A DNA stretch of 33,765 nucleotides from Methanobacteriota archaeon (GTDB lineage: Bacteria; Bacteroidota; Bacteroidia; Flavobacteriales_D; Sanyastnellaceae). The notes below the pieces were generated by a model. That model saw nothing but the letters and a program-made list of their open reading frames with translations. It was not told where the DNA came from and made no database searches. Both the position numbers and the translations under genes were made by a program. Position 1 is the first letter of the stretch. Every line of letters begins with the position of its first letter. Where the stretch lies: NCBI GenBank assembly GCA_002723115.1, contig PBNL01000034.1:1-33765 (forward strand), read 5' to 3'. Shown in pieces: positions 21,226 through 29,110 of the stretch.

Positions 21226-23424
21226 TTAGTTTGCAATGTCACTTAGGAATTTTATCCTAATCAACCTCAACTCTTCTTCAGAATAGCTATCCTCGAATTC
21301 TGCTAATGCTGCTTCTATGCTTTCATCATCAGATTCACTGAAAAATTCGAAAAGCTCTTCAACGCAGTCTTCATCCATACTTTCCTCTATGCAGTGATCA
21401 ATATTGACTTTTGTTCCTGCAGATACAATTTGCTCAATCTCAGCCAACACCTCTTCTACTGACAAGCTTGTCCTCGATGCCATGTCGCTAAGACTCATTT
21501 TCCTATCAATTTGTTGTATGATATTAACCTTATTGCTCGACTTGTTTGAAGCAGTTCGAACTAGTAGATCCTCAACTCTTTCTATGTTTTCTTCTTTAAC
21601 ATATTTAGCTATCAAGTCAAGAAATTCTTGCCCAAACTTTTTGGCTTTTCCAGCTCCAACTCCAGTAATTCTTAGCAACTCCTCTTCAGTAATAGGATAG
21701 TGAATAGACATTTCGTCTAAACTCACATCCTGAAAAATCACATAAGGTGGGAGATTCTTTTTATCTGCAACATCTTTTCTAAGAGCAACAAGCATAGGAC
21801 GCAGTTTAGTATCTGCTGCACCTCCCTGCCCCTTCCTAGTTTGAACCATTGTATCACCAGTATCAACATCGTCGTAATTCCTCTCCTCAGCTAGTTTTAC
21901 TTCATATGGTTTCGCTATATAATCTCTTCCCTTTTCTGTGATTTGTAGTACTCCATATTGCTCTACGTTCTTTTTCAAAAACCCAAAAACAATTGCCTGC
22001 CTCATGACTCCATTCCAGTGCCTATCCTCTTTGTCCTCTCCCTTTTTCCAAAACTCACTAGAAGATCCCTTATAAGCTTCAACCTCTCTGTTTTCTTCAC
22101 CTGTAAGTATTGCAGAAATAAACTGCATTTTATGTGCTTGCTTAAATCCATCTATAGTCTTCAATATCAGTAGAAGTTCTTCTTGACCGTTGTATTGATT
22201 TTTTGGGTTACTAGAATTGTCACAATTCATAGCACCTGGACCATTTATTTCATCGAATTCCTCTCCAAAATAATGAAGTATGAACTTCCTTCTTGAAATA
22301 GAAGTCTCAGCATATGCCATTACTTCCTGAAGAAGTTGCATGCCTATCTCTTGCTCAGCAATAGGCTTGCCATGAAGAAATTTCTCTAGTTTTTCTATGT
22401 CTTTATGAGAATAAAATGCAATGCATCTTCCCTCCTGGCCATCTCTACCAGCTCTACCCGTTTCTTGATAATAACTCTCAAGACTTTTAGGGATGTCATA
22501 GTGTATCACATATCTAACATCTGGCTTATCTATCCCCATCCCAAAAGCAATTGTAGCCACAATAACATCAACATCTTGCATTAGGAATTGATCCTGAATT
22601 GAAGATCTAGTTTTACTATCCTTCCCAGCATGATAAGGCAGGACTTTAACTCCATTAACAGCGAGTGTTTCGGCAATTTGCTCTACCTTTTTTCTACTTA
22701 GACAGTAAACAATACCGCTCTTTCCCTTATTGCTAAGCGAGTATTGTACAATTTGTTTTAATGCGTCTTTCTTAGGTCTTACTTCATAGAACAGATTGTC
22801 TCTATTGAACGACGATTTAAACACATTTGCATTTACCATTTCCAAGTTCTTCTGAATATCAACTTGTACTTTAGGAGTAGCAGTTGCGGTTAAAGCGATG
22901 ATATGTACATCTGCTATTTGCTTTATGATGGGTCTAATCTTTCTGTACTCAGGTCTGAAATCGTGACCCCACTCTGAAATACAGTGAGCTTCATCAACTG
23001 CAACAAAACTGATTTTTACAGTTTTTAAAAACTGAATATTACTCTGCTTAGTTAAGGTTTCAGGGGCAACGTATAAGAGCTTTGTTCTTCCTGCTGTAAC
23101 ATCAGAAATTACTTGCTCAGCTTCACTCTTATTTAATGAAGAGTTTAGAAAATGAGCAATAGCTGAGTCTTCGTGATTTCCTCTAATGGCATCAACTTGA
23201 TTTTTCATAAGGGCTATCAAAGGCGAAACCACAAGCGCAACACCATCTAGCATTAAAGCAGGAAGTTGATAGCAGAGGCTCTTTCCACCACCAGTTGGCA
23301 TAATAACAAAGGTGTCTACACCATCTAGAACGCTTCGAATAGCTTCCTCTTGTTTCCCTTTGAATTCTTTAAACCCAAAATATTTCTGCAACGCCTCTCT
23401 AGGCGTATTATCAGTGAGGTTCAT
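21226..23424 (-). CDS. recQ: ATP-dependent DNA helicase RecQ
   Basis: A 3'-5' DNA helicase for repair and recombination, 732 residues. It has Walker A PTGGGKS (43-49), the DEAH box (144-147) with the RecQ aromatic loop ISEWGHDFRPEY, and motif VI ETGRAGRDGQ. After the helicase core, the zinc-binding region is reduced: the first expected Cys is Ser377 (SRRKFILHYFGEEF), and only Cys401 of the set remains (MNCDNSSNP). A winged helix and an HRDC domain (KNLPPYVIFQDVSLDEM, ITGVGAGKAKKFG) follow, then a roughly 90-residue helical, acidic tail. It is divergent from kdsD with overlapping promoters. Confidence 0.96.
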   Translation of the reverse strand: MNLTDNTPREALQKYFGFKEFKGKQEEAIRSVLDGVDTFVIMPTGGGKSLCYQLPALMLDGVALVVSPLIALMKNQVDAIRGNHEDSAIAHFLNSSLNKSEAEQVISDVTAGRTKLLYVAPETLTKQSNIQFLKTVKISFVAVDEAHCISEWGHDFRPEYRKIRPIIKQIADVHIIALTATATPKVQVDIQKNLEMVNANVFKSSFNRDNLFYEVRPKKDALKQIVQYSLSNKGKSGIVYCLSRKKVEQIAETLAVNGVKVLPYHAGKDSKTRSSIQDQFLMQDVDVIVATIAFGMGIDKPDVRYVIHYDIPKSLESYYQETGRAGRDGQEGRCIAFYSHKDIEKLEKFLHGKPIAEQEIGMQLLQEVMAYAETSISRRKFILHYFGEEFDEINGPGAMNCDNSSNPKNQYNGQEELLLILKTIDGFKQAHKMQFISAILTGEENREVEAYKGSSSEFWKKGEDKEDRHWNGVMRQAIVFGFLKKNVEQYGVLQITEKGRDYIAKPYEVKLAEERNYDDVDTGDTMVQTRKGQGGAADTKLRPMLVALRKDVADKKNLPPYVIFQDVSLDEMSIHYPITEEELLRITGVGAGKAKKFGQEFLDLIAKYVKEENIERVEDLLVRTASNKSSNKVNIIQQIDRKMSLSDMASRTSLSVEEVLAEIEQIVSAGTKVNIDHCIEESMDEDCVEELFEFFSESDDESIEAALAEFEDSYSEEELRLIRIKFLSDIAN

Positions 23425-23446
23425 CTATTGATTAGATTATCACTAA

Positions 23447-23476
23447 TAAAGATAAGCGCTTTTCTTAGATTTGCAA
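23447..23476 (-). promoter_or_regulatory. recQ promoter
   Basis: On the minus strand, TTG (23476-23474) is separated by 19 nt from TATCTTTA (23454-23447), a 7 of 8 match to TAnnTTTG. Transcription would begin some 15 nt before the recQ ATG. It overlaps the kdsD -7 element on the other strand, so the two promoters may compete. Confidence 0.5.
23466..23473 (+). promoter_or_regulatory. -7 element of the kdsD-tatC operon
   Basis: TAGATTTG matches TAnnTTTG exactly and lies 18 nt before the kdsD ATG. No TTG at the expected distance is seen upstream. Confidence 0.5.
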
Positions 23477-23491
23477 TCATTATTTTTGACC

Positions 23492-24475
23492 ATGCATTCA
23501 GGCAAGTTTTCTAGTGAGGACATTCTCAACAGAGCAATTAAAACTCTCAAAATGGAGGGTGATGCTATTTATAATTTAGCATCAAACCTAGGAGATAATT
23601 TCCTGTCTGCCATTAATCTAATTATTGAATCAAAAGGGCGCATAGTTCTAACAGGAGTAGGCAAAAGCGCAGATGTTGCCAGAAAAATTGTTGCCACTTT
23701 AAACTCGACTGGTTCTCCTGCATTTTTTGTACACGCTGGTGATGCAGTCCATGGTGATTTGGGTGGAATTCAACCTGGAGACGTTATGCTTTGCATTTCA
23801 AAAAGTGGGCGTTCTGATGAAATTGTAGCCCTTATTCCACTTATTCGAGCTGCTGGAAATTCAATAATTGCAATTACAGGATCAAAGGATTCCCCTCTTT
23901 CAAAGCTTTCAGACCAAACCATTTTAGCTGGAACTGACCCCGAAGCTTGCCCATACGATTTGGCTCCAACTACTAGTACAGCAGTCCAAATGGCACTTGG
24001 CGACGCCATTGCCCTCTGCCTAATGGAAGCAAAAGGATTTAACGCAGAAGATTTTGCAAGAAATCATCCTGGAGGCACATTAGGAAAAAGGTTAACGGTT
24101 CTTGTTTCAGATTTAATTGATAAAAACCGATTACCTCAGGTTGAACAATCTGCTTCTCTTCAGGACGTTTTAATGTCAATGACATCAGGACGATACGGTG
24201 CAACAGTTGTTATTGATTCGAATTCGATTGTAGGCATAATAACAGATGGTGATTTAAGAAGAGCTCTTGAATCAGGTCTCGAAGCAAGTGAGACAACTGC
24301 ATCCCAAATAATGGGCAAAACTCCCCTTACAATTAATGACACAGCCCTAGCAGCTGAAGCAGCAAAAGCAATTAGAGAACGAGGAGTAACCCAAATCATT
24401 GCAGTAAACTCTAACAACACTTACTCTGGATTAGTCCACATACACGATCTAATCAGAGAAGGAATAGTCAACTAA
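23492..24475 (+). CDS. kdsD: D-arabinose-5-phosphate isomerase (KdsD/KpsF/GutQ family)
   Basis: Converts ribulose 5-phosphate to arabinose 5-phosphate, the precursor of KDO in the LPS core. The 327-residue protein from ATG 23492 has an SIS domain (VLTGVGKSADVARKIVATLNSTGSPAFFVHAGDAVHGDLGG, SKSGRSDEIV) with the family tail ARNHPGGTLGKRL, then two CBS domains (from about residue 200 to the end). A longer reading to a TTG at 23471 overlaps the -7 element and is rejected. The stop overlaps tatC by one base (TAATG). The KdsD function is secure within the family; a GutQ/KpsF capsule role is less likely. Confidence 0.95.
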   Translation: MHSGKFSSEDILNRAIKTLKMEGDAIYNLASNLGDNFLSAINLIIESKGRIVLTGVGKSADVARKIVATLNSTGSPAFFVHAGDAVHGDLGGIQPGDVMLCISKSGRSDEIVALIPLIRAAGNSIIAITGSKDSPLSKLSDQTILAGTDPEACPYDLAPTTSTAVQMALGDAIALCLMEAKGFNAEDFARNHPGGTLGKRLTVLVSDLIDKNRLPQVEQSASLQDVLMSMTSGRYGATVVIDSNSIVGIITDGDLRRALESGLEASETTASQIMGKTPLTINDTALAAEAAKAIRERGVTQIIAVNSNNTYSGLVHIHDLIREGIVN

Positions 24476-25305
24476 TGTCACCTCTAGACCAAGACCTTCC
24501 AAACGAAAAACAAATGGGCTTCCTCGAACATCTCGAGGAACTTAGAGGACGACTATTTAAGTCAATCCTGGCAATTTGTATTGTCTCTGGGTTTCTATTC
24601 TACAAAAAGGATTGGGTTTTTGACATGGTTATTTTTGGACCTCGTAATCCTGATTTTTTCAGTTTTAGAATGTGGTGCAGTCTATCGGAACTAATAGGAG
24701 CTGGTGATAAACTTTGTGTTACTGATATTAAATACGAACTCATCAACACCTCTATGCTGGGCAATTTTACCGCTCACATTTTAGTCTCGATAATTAGTGG
24801 AGTTATAGTAGCATTCCCATACATCACAATGCAGATTTGGGGTTTTATAAAACCAGCACTTAAAGAAAGTGAACGAAAGTCAATAAGGGGGTTAGGTTTT
24901 GCATCATCACTATTGTTTTTCTCTGGTGTAGCATTTGGGTACTGGGGCATAGTGCCACTTTCACTTCAATTTCTTGGTGGCTATGAACTTGGTGATGTTG
25001 CTGCTAGAATTGCAGTTATGTCATATGTGAAAACTGTTGCAACTATAGCTTTTGCATCAGGTATAATCTTCCAATTACCAGTTGTAGTTTATTTCTTATC
25101 CAAGGCTGGAATTGTAACTGCTGAAATTCTGAGGAAATATAGAAAACATGCTTTAGTGGGAATTCTCATTCTAGCTGCTATCATTACTCCTCCTGATCTT
25201 ACTTCACAAATATTAGTATCAATTCCAGTTTTATTCCTTTATGAAATTGGTATACTTATTGCCAGAAGACAAGAACGCAAAAGAGAAAAGAGAAACCGCA
25301 AATGA
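24475..25305 (+). CDS. tatC: Sec-independent protein translocase TatC
   Basis: Twin-arginine signal receptor in the inner membrane, 276 residues with six expected transmembrane helices. The N-terminal signature MGFLEHLEELRGRLFKSI and the central FPYITMQIWGFIKPALKESERK are typical. The C-terminus is a basic tail ([14 protein letters not shown]). TatC binds folded substrates with an RR signal and works with TatA/TatB, which are not in this window. It is coupled to kdsD by a 1-nt overlap and to the next gene by a 4-nt ATGA overlap. Confidence 0.97.
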   Translation: MSPLDQDLPNEKQMGFLEHLEELRGRLFKSILAICIVSGFLFYKKDWVFDMVIFGPRNPDFFSFRMWCSLSELIGAGDKLCVTDIKYELINTSMLGNFTAHILVSIISGVIVAFPYITMQIWGFIKPALKESERKSIRGLGFASSLLFFSGVAFGYWGIVPLSLQFLGGYELGDVAARIAVMSYVKTVATIAFASGIIFQLPVVVYFLSKAGIVTAEILRKYRKHALVGILILAAIITPPDLTSQILVSIPVLFLYEIGILIARRQERKREKRNRK

Positions 25306-27752
25306 TCCTTAAAAAACTTACACTTTTATTCTGTCTAAGTTTTTCTCTTTTCCTTCAAGCCCAAACCACATCAGTAGAAGGCCGCGTGTTTGATGGCGAA
25401 TCAGGTAGGCCCCTTCCATTTGTAACCGTTAACTTCAAAGGAGAGTCAATTGGCACCACAACTAATTCAGAAGGACTGTATCAGTTGAGTACAGAAAAAA
25501 GGGTGTCTAGAATTAACGTTTCATTTCTTGGATATGTTAGCCAAACCATTTCTATTCAAAAAGGGGTTCATCAAAAAATAGACATAGCATTAGAGCCAAA
25601 GAAAATCGAACTAGCAGTAGCAGAGGTTAGGCCAGATAAGAAAGAAAAAAACCAAGCCAAACCATTAATGCAACGCGTTATTGACGCGAAAAAAACTAAC
25701 GACCCAAAAAGGATAGGAGCCGTCGCACATAAATTCCACGAAAAACTAGAACTTGATTGGAATGGCATTCCAGAAAAGCTTCCAACTAGAAAGTTTTGGG
25801 GGCCATTTAGTTGGGTTTGGGATAAATTGGATTCTACAGAAGCAAGGATAAACCTTCCTCTTTTCATGTCAGAATCAATAGGACACAAAAGGACACAAAG
25901 CAAACCCCTTAGGTCTGAGAAAAGAGTACAAGCAATACAGTCAACTTGGATTCAAGACGCAGAAAATTCATCTGCAGTTTCAGCAGAATTCTTCGATATC
26001 GATTTCTACTCCAACCAATTTCTTTTGTTAGACAAAGGGTTTACAAGCCCTCTGCACAACAGATACAACTTACACTACAGATACTACATCCTTGACACAT
26101 TGGATGTTGGCGGTAGACCCAATTTTCATATTGCCTTCGTCCCAAGGAGGAGAGGTGAGTACACTTTCGAAGGTGAACTATGGATTGACACCTTAACTCT
26201 CGGTCTCAAAAAGGTAGAGGCTAAAATCAGCGAAGGCGCTTCATTCAATTTCCTCAGAGCAATGAACTTCATGCTTAATTATGAATTAATTGATGGAAAC
26301 TGGGTGCGAACTCTTCATGAAGATGTGCTTGACGTTTCTATATCTGGAAACAGTCAGGGTGTGTATGCAAGAAATTCGATCACTTACTATGATTTTGAAT
26401 TTGCAAAAGAGTGGCCTGATGAGGTTTGGGGTTCTAGGCGAGATATGAGCTATGAGGATGGAGCTTATGATGTTACTGATGAAGAATGGGAAGAATTACG
26501 CCCTCAAGTATTGAGCTATGGAGAAAAAGACATTTATCACACTGCTGATTCTGTACAATCAATGCCACAATACAATTTCCTTAGTGGTTTGCTTTATTGT
26601 ATGGGGTCAGGGTATGTTGAACTAGACAAAATAGAGATAGGCCCATGGTATGACGCATATTCCTTCAATGCTGTTGAGGGCAATAGGTTTGGTTTAGAGT
26701 TGTATACTACTGATGAAGTGAGTAGATCGTTTATGCCTTCAGTTTTTCTAGCTTATGGAACCCTTGACAAGGAATTTAAATATGGTGCTGACATCACGTT
26801 TGTTCAGAGCAGAACTCCTTGGATAGAGTGGAATATTTCTCATCAAAAGGATATAGACCAACTTGGCATGATGGGATATTTTGATCAGGGTAACATATTT
26901 AATTCTGCTTTGAGTGTGAATGGAATCCAAAACCAACTCTCTATGGTTACCACAACTGAAGCAAGTTTTATGGGTGAATTTGGAAGTGGGTTCACGTCTC
27001 TAGTAGAACTAAGGCACAGAAAAGTAGATCCTAGGGGTGAGTTGCAGTTCCAAAACCCTGATGATCCAAGTGATGAAAACCCAGCGATTATAACAGCTGA
27101 ATCAACTTTCCAACTTAGATACGCAAAAAACGAAAAATTCATCAGTGGTTCTACTGAGAGATATAGCATCGGAACAAGAGCTCCAATTTTCACTCTTACA
27201 ACAACCCAAGGTTGGAAGGGTATTGCTGGTTCACAATACAGGTATGGAAGGTATACGTTTGGGATAGAGGGTGTGTTGAGAATGGGGCCACTAGGGAGAA
27301 TTCGATACGATTCCGAATTGGGGACTTATTCTGGCGATGCACCATTCCCACTTTTAGAATTACCCCCTGCAAATGAAACTGTGCTTTCAATTCGCAATTC
27401 ATTCAATCTCATGAATTACTTTGAGTTTGTTACTGACACTTGGGCTAGGGGTGTGCTTGAATGGAATGGTGAAGGAATGATTTTGGATAGAATCCCATTG
27501 ATACGCAGATTGGAATTAAGAGAAATCATAGGTGTTAAAGGGGTATATGGACAATGGGATGATAGGCATGAAAGTATTTTAGAACTGCCTGAAGGAACCA
27601 AAGGATTGGACGGCTTCTACGGTGAGGCTGTTATTGGCTTAGGTAATATATTCCACTTCATACGCGTTGATTTCAACATGAAATTGGCACATAGATCAAG
27701 TGAAATGCGTGAAAATTGGGGTGTTAGAGTAGGAGTAGCGGTTGAGCTTTAA
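25302..27752 (+). CDS. Outer-membrane protein with carboxypeptidase-regulatory-like domain (DUF5686 type)
   Basis: A large exported protein of 816 residues. A signal peptide ([20 protein letters not shown]) is followed by a carboxypeptidase-D regulatory-like beta-sandwich (about 25-100: [39 protein letters not shown], as in TonB-dependent receptor N-termini), then a long beta-rich region of the DUF5686 family that probably forms a barrel. No TonB plug is seen. The role is unknown; it is common in Bacteroidota. It overlaps tatC at its start, and the lptB start lies just after its TAA. Confidence 0.8.
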   Translation: MILKKLTLLFCLSFSLFLQAQTTSVEGRVFDGESGRPLPFVTVNFKGESIGTTTNSEGLYQLSTEKRVSRINVSFLGYVSQTISIQKGVHQKIDIALEPKKIELAVAEVRPDKKEKNQAKPLMQRVIDAKKTNDPKRIGAVAHKFHEKLELDWNGIPEKLPTRKFWGPFSWVWDKLDSTEARINLPLFMSESIGHKRTQSKPLRSEKRVQAIQSTWIQDAENSSAVSAEFFDIDFYSNQFLLLDKGFTSPLHNRYNLHYRYYILDTLDVGGRPNFHIAFVPRRRGEYTFEGELWIDTLTLGLKKVEAKISEGASFNFLRAMNFMLNYELIDGNWVRTLHEDVLDVSISGNSQGVYARNSITYYDFEFAKEWPDEVWGSRRDMSYEDGAYDVTDEEWEELRPQVLSYGEKDIYHTADSVQSMPQYNFLSGLLYCMGSGYVELDKIEIGPWYDAYSFNAVEGNRFGLELYTTDEVSRSFMPSVFLAYGTLDKEFKYGADITFVQSRTPWIEWNISHQKDIDQLGMMGYFDQGNIFNSALSVNGIQNQLSMVTTTEASFMGEFGSGFTSLVELRHRKVDPRGELQFQNPDDPSDENPAIITAESTFQLRYAKNEKFISGSTERYSIGTRAPIFTLTTTQGWKGIAGSQYRYGRYTFGIEGVLRMGPLGRIRYDSELGTYSGDAPFPLLELPPANETVLSIRNSFNLMNYFEFVTDTWARGVLEWNGEGMILDRIPLIRRLELREIIGVKGVYGQWDDRHESILELPEGTKGLDGFYGEAVIGLGNIFHFIRVDFNMKLAHRSSEMRENWGVRVGVAVEL

Positions 27753-27765
27753 TTTAGCAATCGGA

Positions 27766-28518
27766 ATGAATATGTCTCCCTCAAATAGTGACTCATCCTT
27801 AAGAGCTGAAAACATCTCTAAATCTTATTCTGGAAGAGAGGTAGTTTCTGACGTTAACTTTTACGTAAACCCAGGAGAGGTTGTAGGTCTCTTAGGACCA
27901 AATGGTGCAGGTAAAACAACATCATTCTATGCTGTAGTAGGATTAGTCAACCCTGAACAAGGAAGGGTCTACCTTGGTGAAGAAGAACTTACTGATCAAC
28001 CAATGTACATGAGGGCAAGAAAGGGAATTGGGTACTTGCCACAGGAAGCATCAGTTTTTAGAGCTCTTACGGTTGAAGATAACATAAGTGCTATTCTAGA
28101 GATGAGGGGGCTATCTAAAGAAGATCAAAAACTCAAACTTGAAGAATTAATTGAAGAATTCAAGTTGACAAAGGTTAGAAAAAGCATGGGAGCAGTTCTT
28201 TCAGGTGGAGAAAGAAGGAGAACAGAAATTGCTAGAGCTCTAGCATGCGAGCCAAATTTCATTCTATTAGATGAACCCTTTGCAGGTGTTGATCCAATTG
28301 CAGTAGAAGATATTCAGCGCATAGTATCTCAATTAAAAAATAAAGGGATAGGAGTTTTGATTACAGATCACAATGTGCAAGAAACTCTTCACATCACTGA
28401 CAGAGCATATCTTTTGTTTGAAGGGAAAATTCTAAAAGAAGGAACTGCCGAAACACTTGCCTCAGACGAGCAAGTTAGGAGAGTATACTTAGGACGAAAT
28501 TTCGAATTAAGAAAGTAA
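27766..28518 (+). CDS. lptB: LPS export ABC transporter ATP-binding protein
   Basis: Cytoplasmic ATPase that powers LPS transport by LptFG to the outer membrane. The 250-residue protein (ATG 27766; ATG 27772 is an alternative) has Walker A GPNGAGKT (44-51), Q-loop [18 protein letters not shown] (the LptB-type sequence), signature [15 protein letters not shown], Walker [16 protein letters not shown] and the His switch ITDHNVQ. The C-terminal [14 protein letters not shown] is also typical of LptB. kdsD and lptB in one operon link KDO supply to LPS export. Its TAA touches the ribE stop on the other strand with no gap. Confidence 0.96.
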   Translation: MNMSPSNSDSSLRAENISKSYSGREVVSDVNFYVNPGEVVGLLGPNGAGKTTSFYAVVGLVNPEQGRVYLGEEELTDQPMYMRARKGIGYLPQEASVFRALTVEDNISAILEMRGLSKEDQKLKLEELIEEFKLTKVRKSMGAVLSGGERRRTEIARALACEPNFILLDEPFAGVDPIAVEDIQRIVSQLKNKGIGVLITDHNVQETLHITDRAYLLFEGKILKEGTAETLASDEQVRRVYLGRNFELRK

Positions 28519-29109
28519 CTACTTCCAAGAGGCAAGCATCTTACCGATGTATTTGCCTATTACATCAAACTCAAGATTTACTTTGTCTCCAATATTTAAT
28601 TGATGCATAGTTGTCTCTTCCCATGTATATGGTATTAAAGCAACGCTGAACTTTCCATCAACACTTTCAACAACAGTTAGAGAAATTCCATTCACTGTAA
28701 CTGACCCTTTTGGAACCGTCATCCACTCATTTGTAACTGGATGTTCAATTGTCAAAACGTGAGACCCATCTTGAGATTTTACATCAACTAGTTTACCAGT
28801 TGTGTCAACATGCCCTTGAACCATGTGGCCATCAAATCTGTCGCCCATCTTCATGCATCTTTCAAGATTGACATTATCACCTACACTCCAATCTCCAAGA
28901 CTAGTCTTCTGCATAGTCTCATCTATTGCGGTTACAACATAGCATTCATTAGAACACTCTACAACAGTTAGACAAACGCCATCGTGTGCTAAGCTTTGGT
29001 CTATTTTAAGTTCAGAATTAAATGGACATGAAAGAGTGAAGTGGACATTAGTGCCCTCTTGTTCAATTTTCTCAACTCTTCCAGTTGCTTCAACTATACC
29101 TGTAAACAT
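28519..29109 (-). CDS. ribE: Riboflavin synthase alpha chain
   Basis: Dismutates two 6,7-dimethyl-8-ribityllumazine molecules to riboflavin; cytoplasmic homotrimer. The 196-residue protein has two lumazine-binding repeats: MFTGIVEATGRVEKI (start) and GHMVQGHVDTTGKLVDV, each followed by a GVCLTV or GISLTVV motif (SLAHDGVCLTVVE, VTVNGISLTVVE). It starts 1 nt after the CHU_C gene ends and is probably on that transcript. The family is unmistakable. Confidence 0.97.
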   Translation of the reverse strand: MFTGIVEATGRVEKIEQEGTNVHFTLSCPFNSELKIDQSLAHDGVCLTVVECSNECYVVTAIDETMQKTSLGDWSVGDNVNLERCMKMGDRFDGHMVQGHVDTTGKLVDVKSQDGSHVLTIEHPVTNEWMTVPKGSVTVNGISLTVVESVDGKFSVALIPYTWEETTMHQLNIGDKVNLEFDVIGKYIGKMLASWK

Positions 29110-29110
29110 A

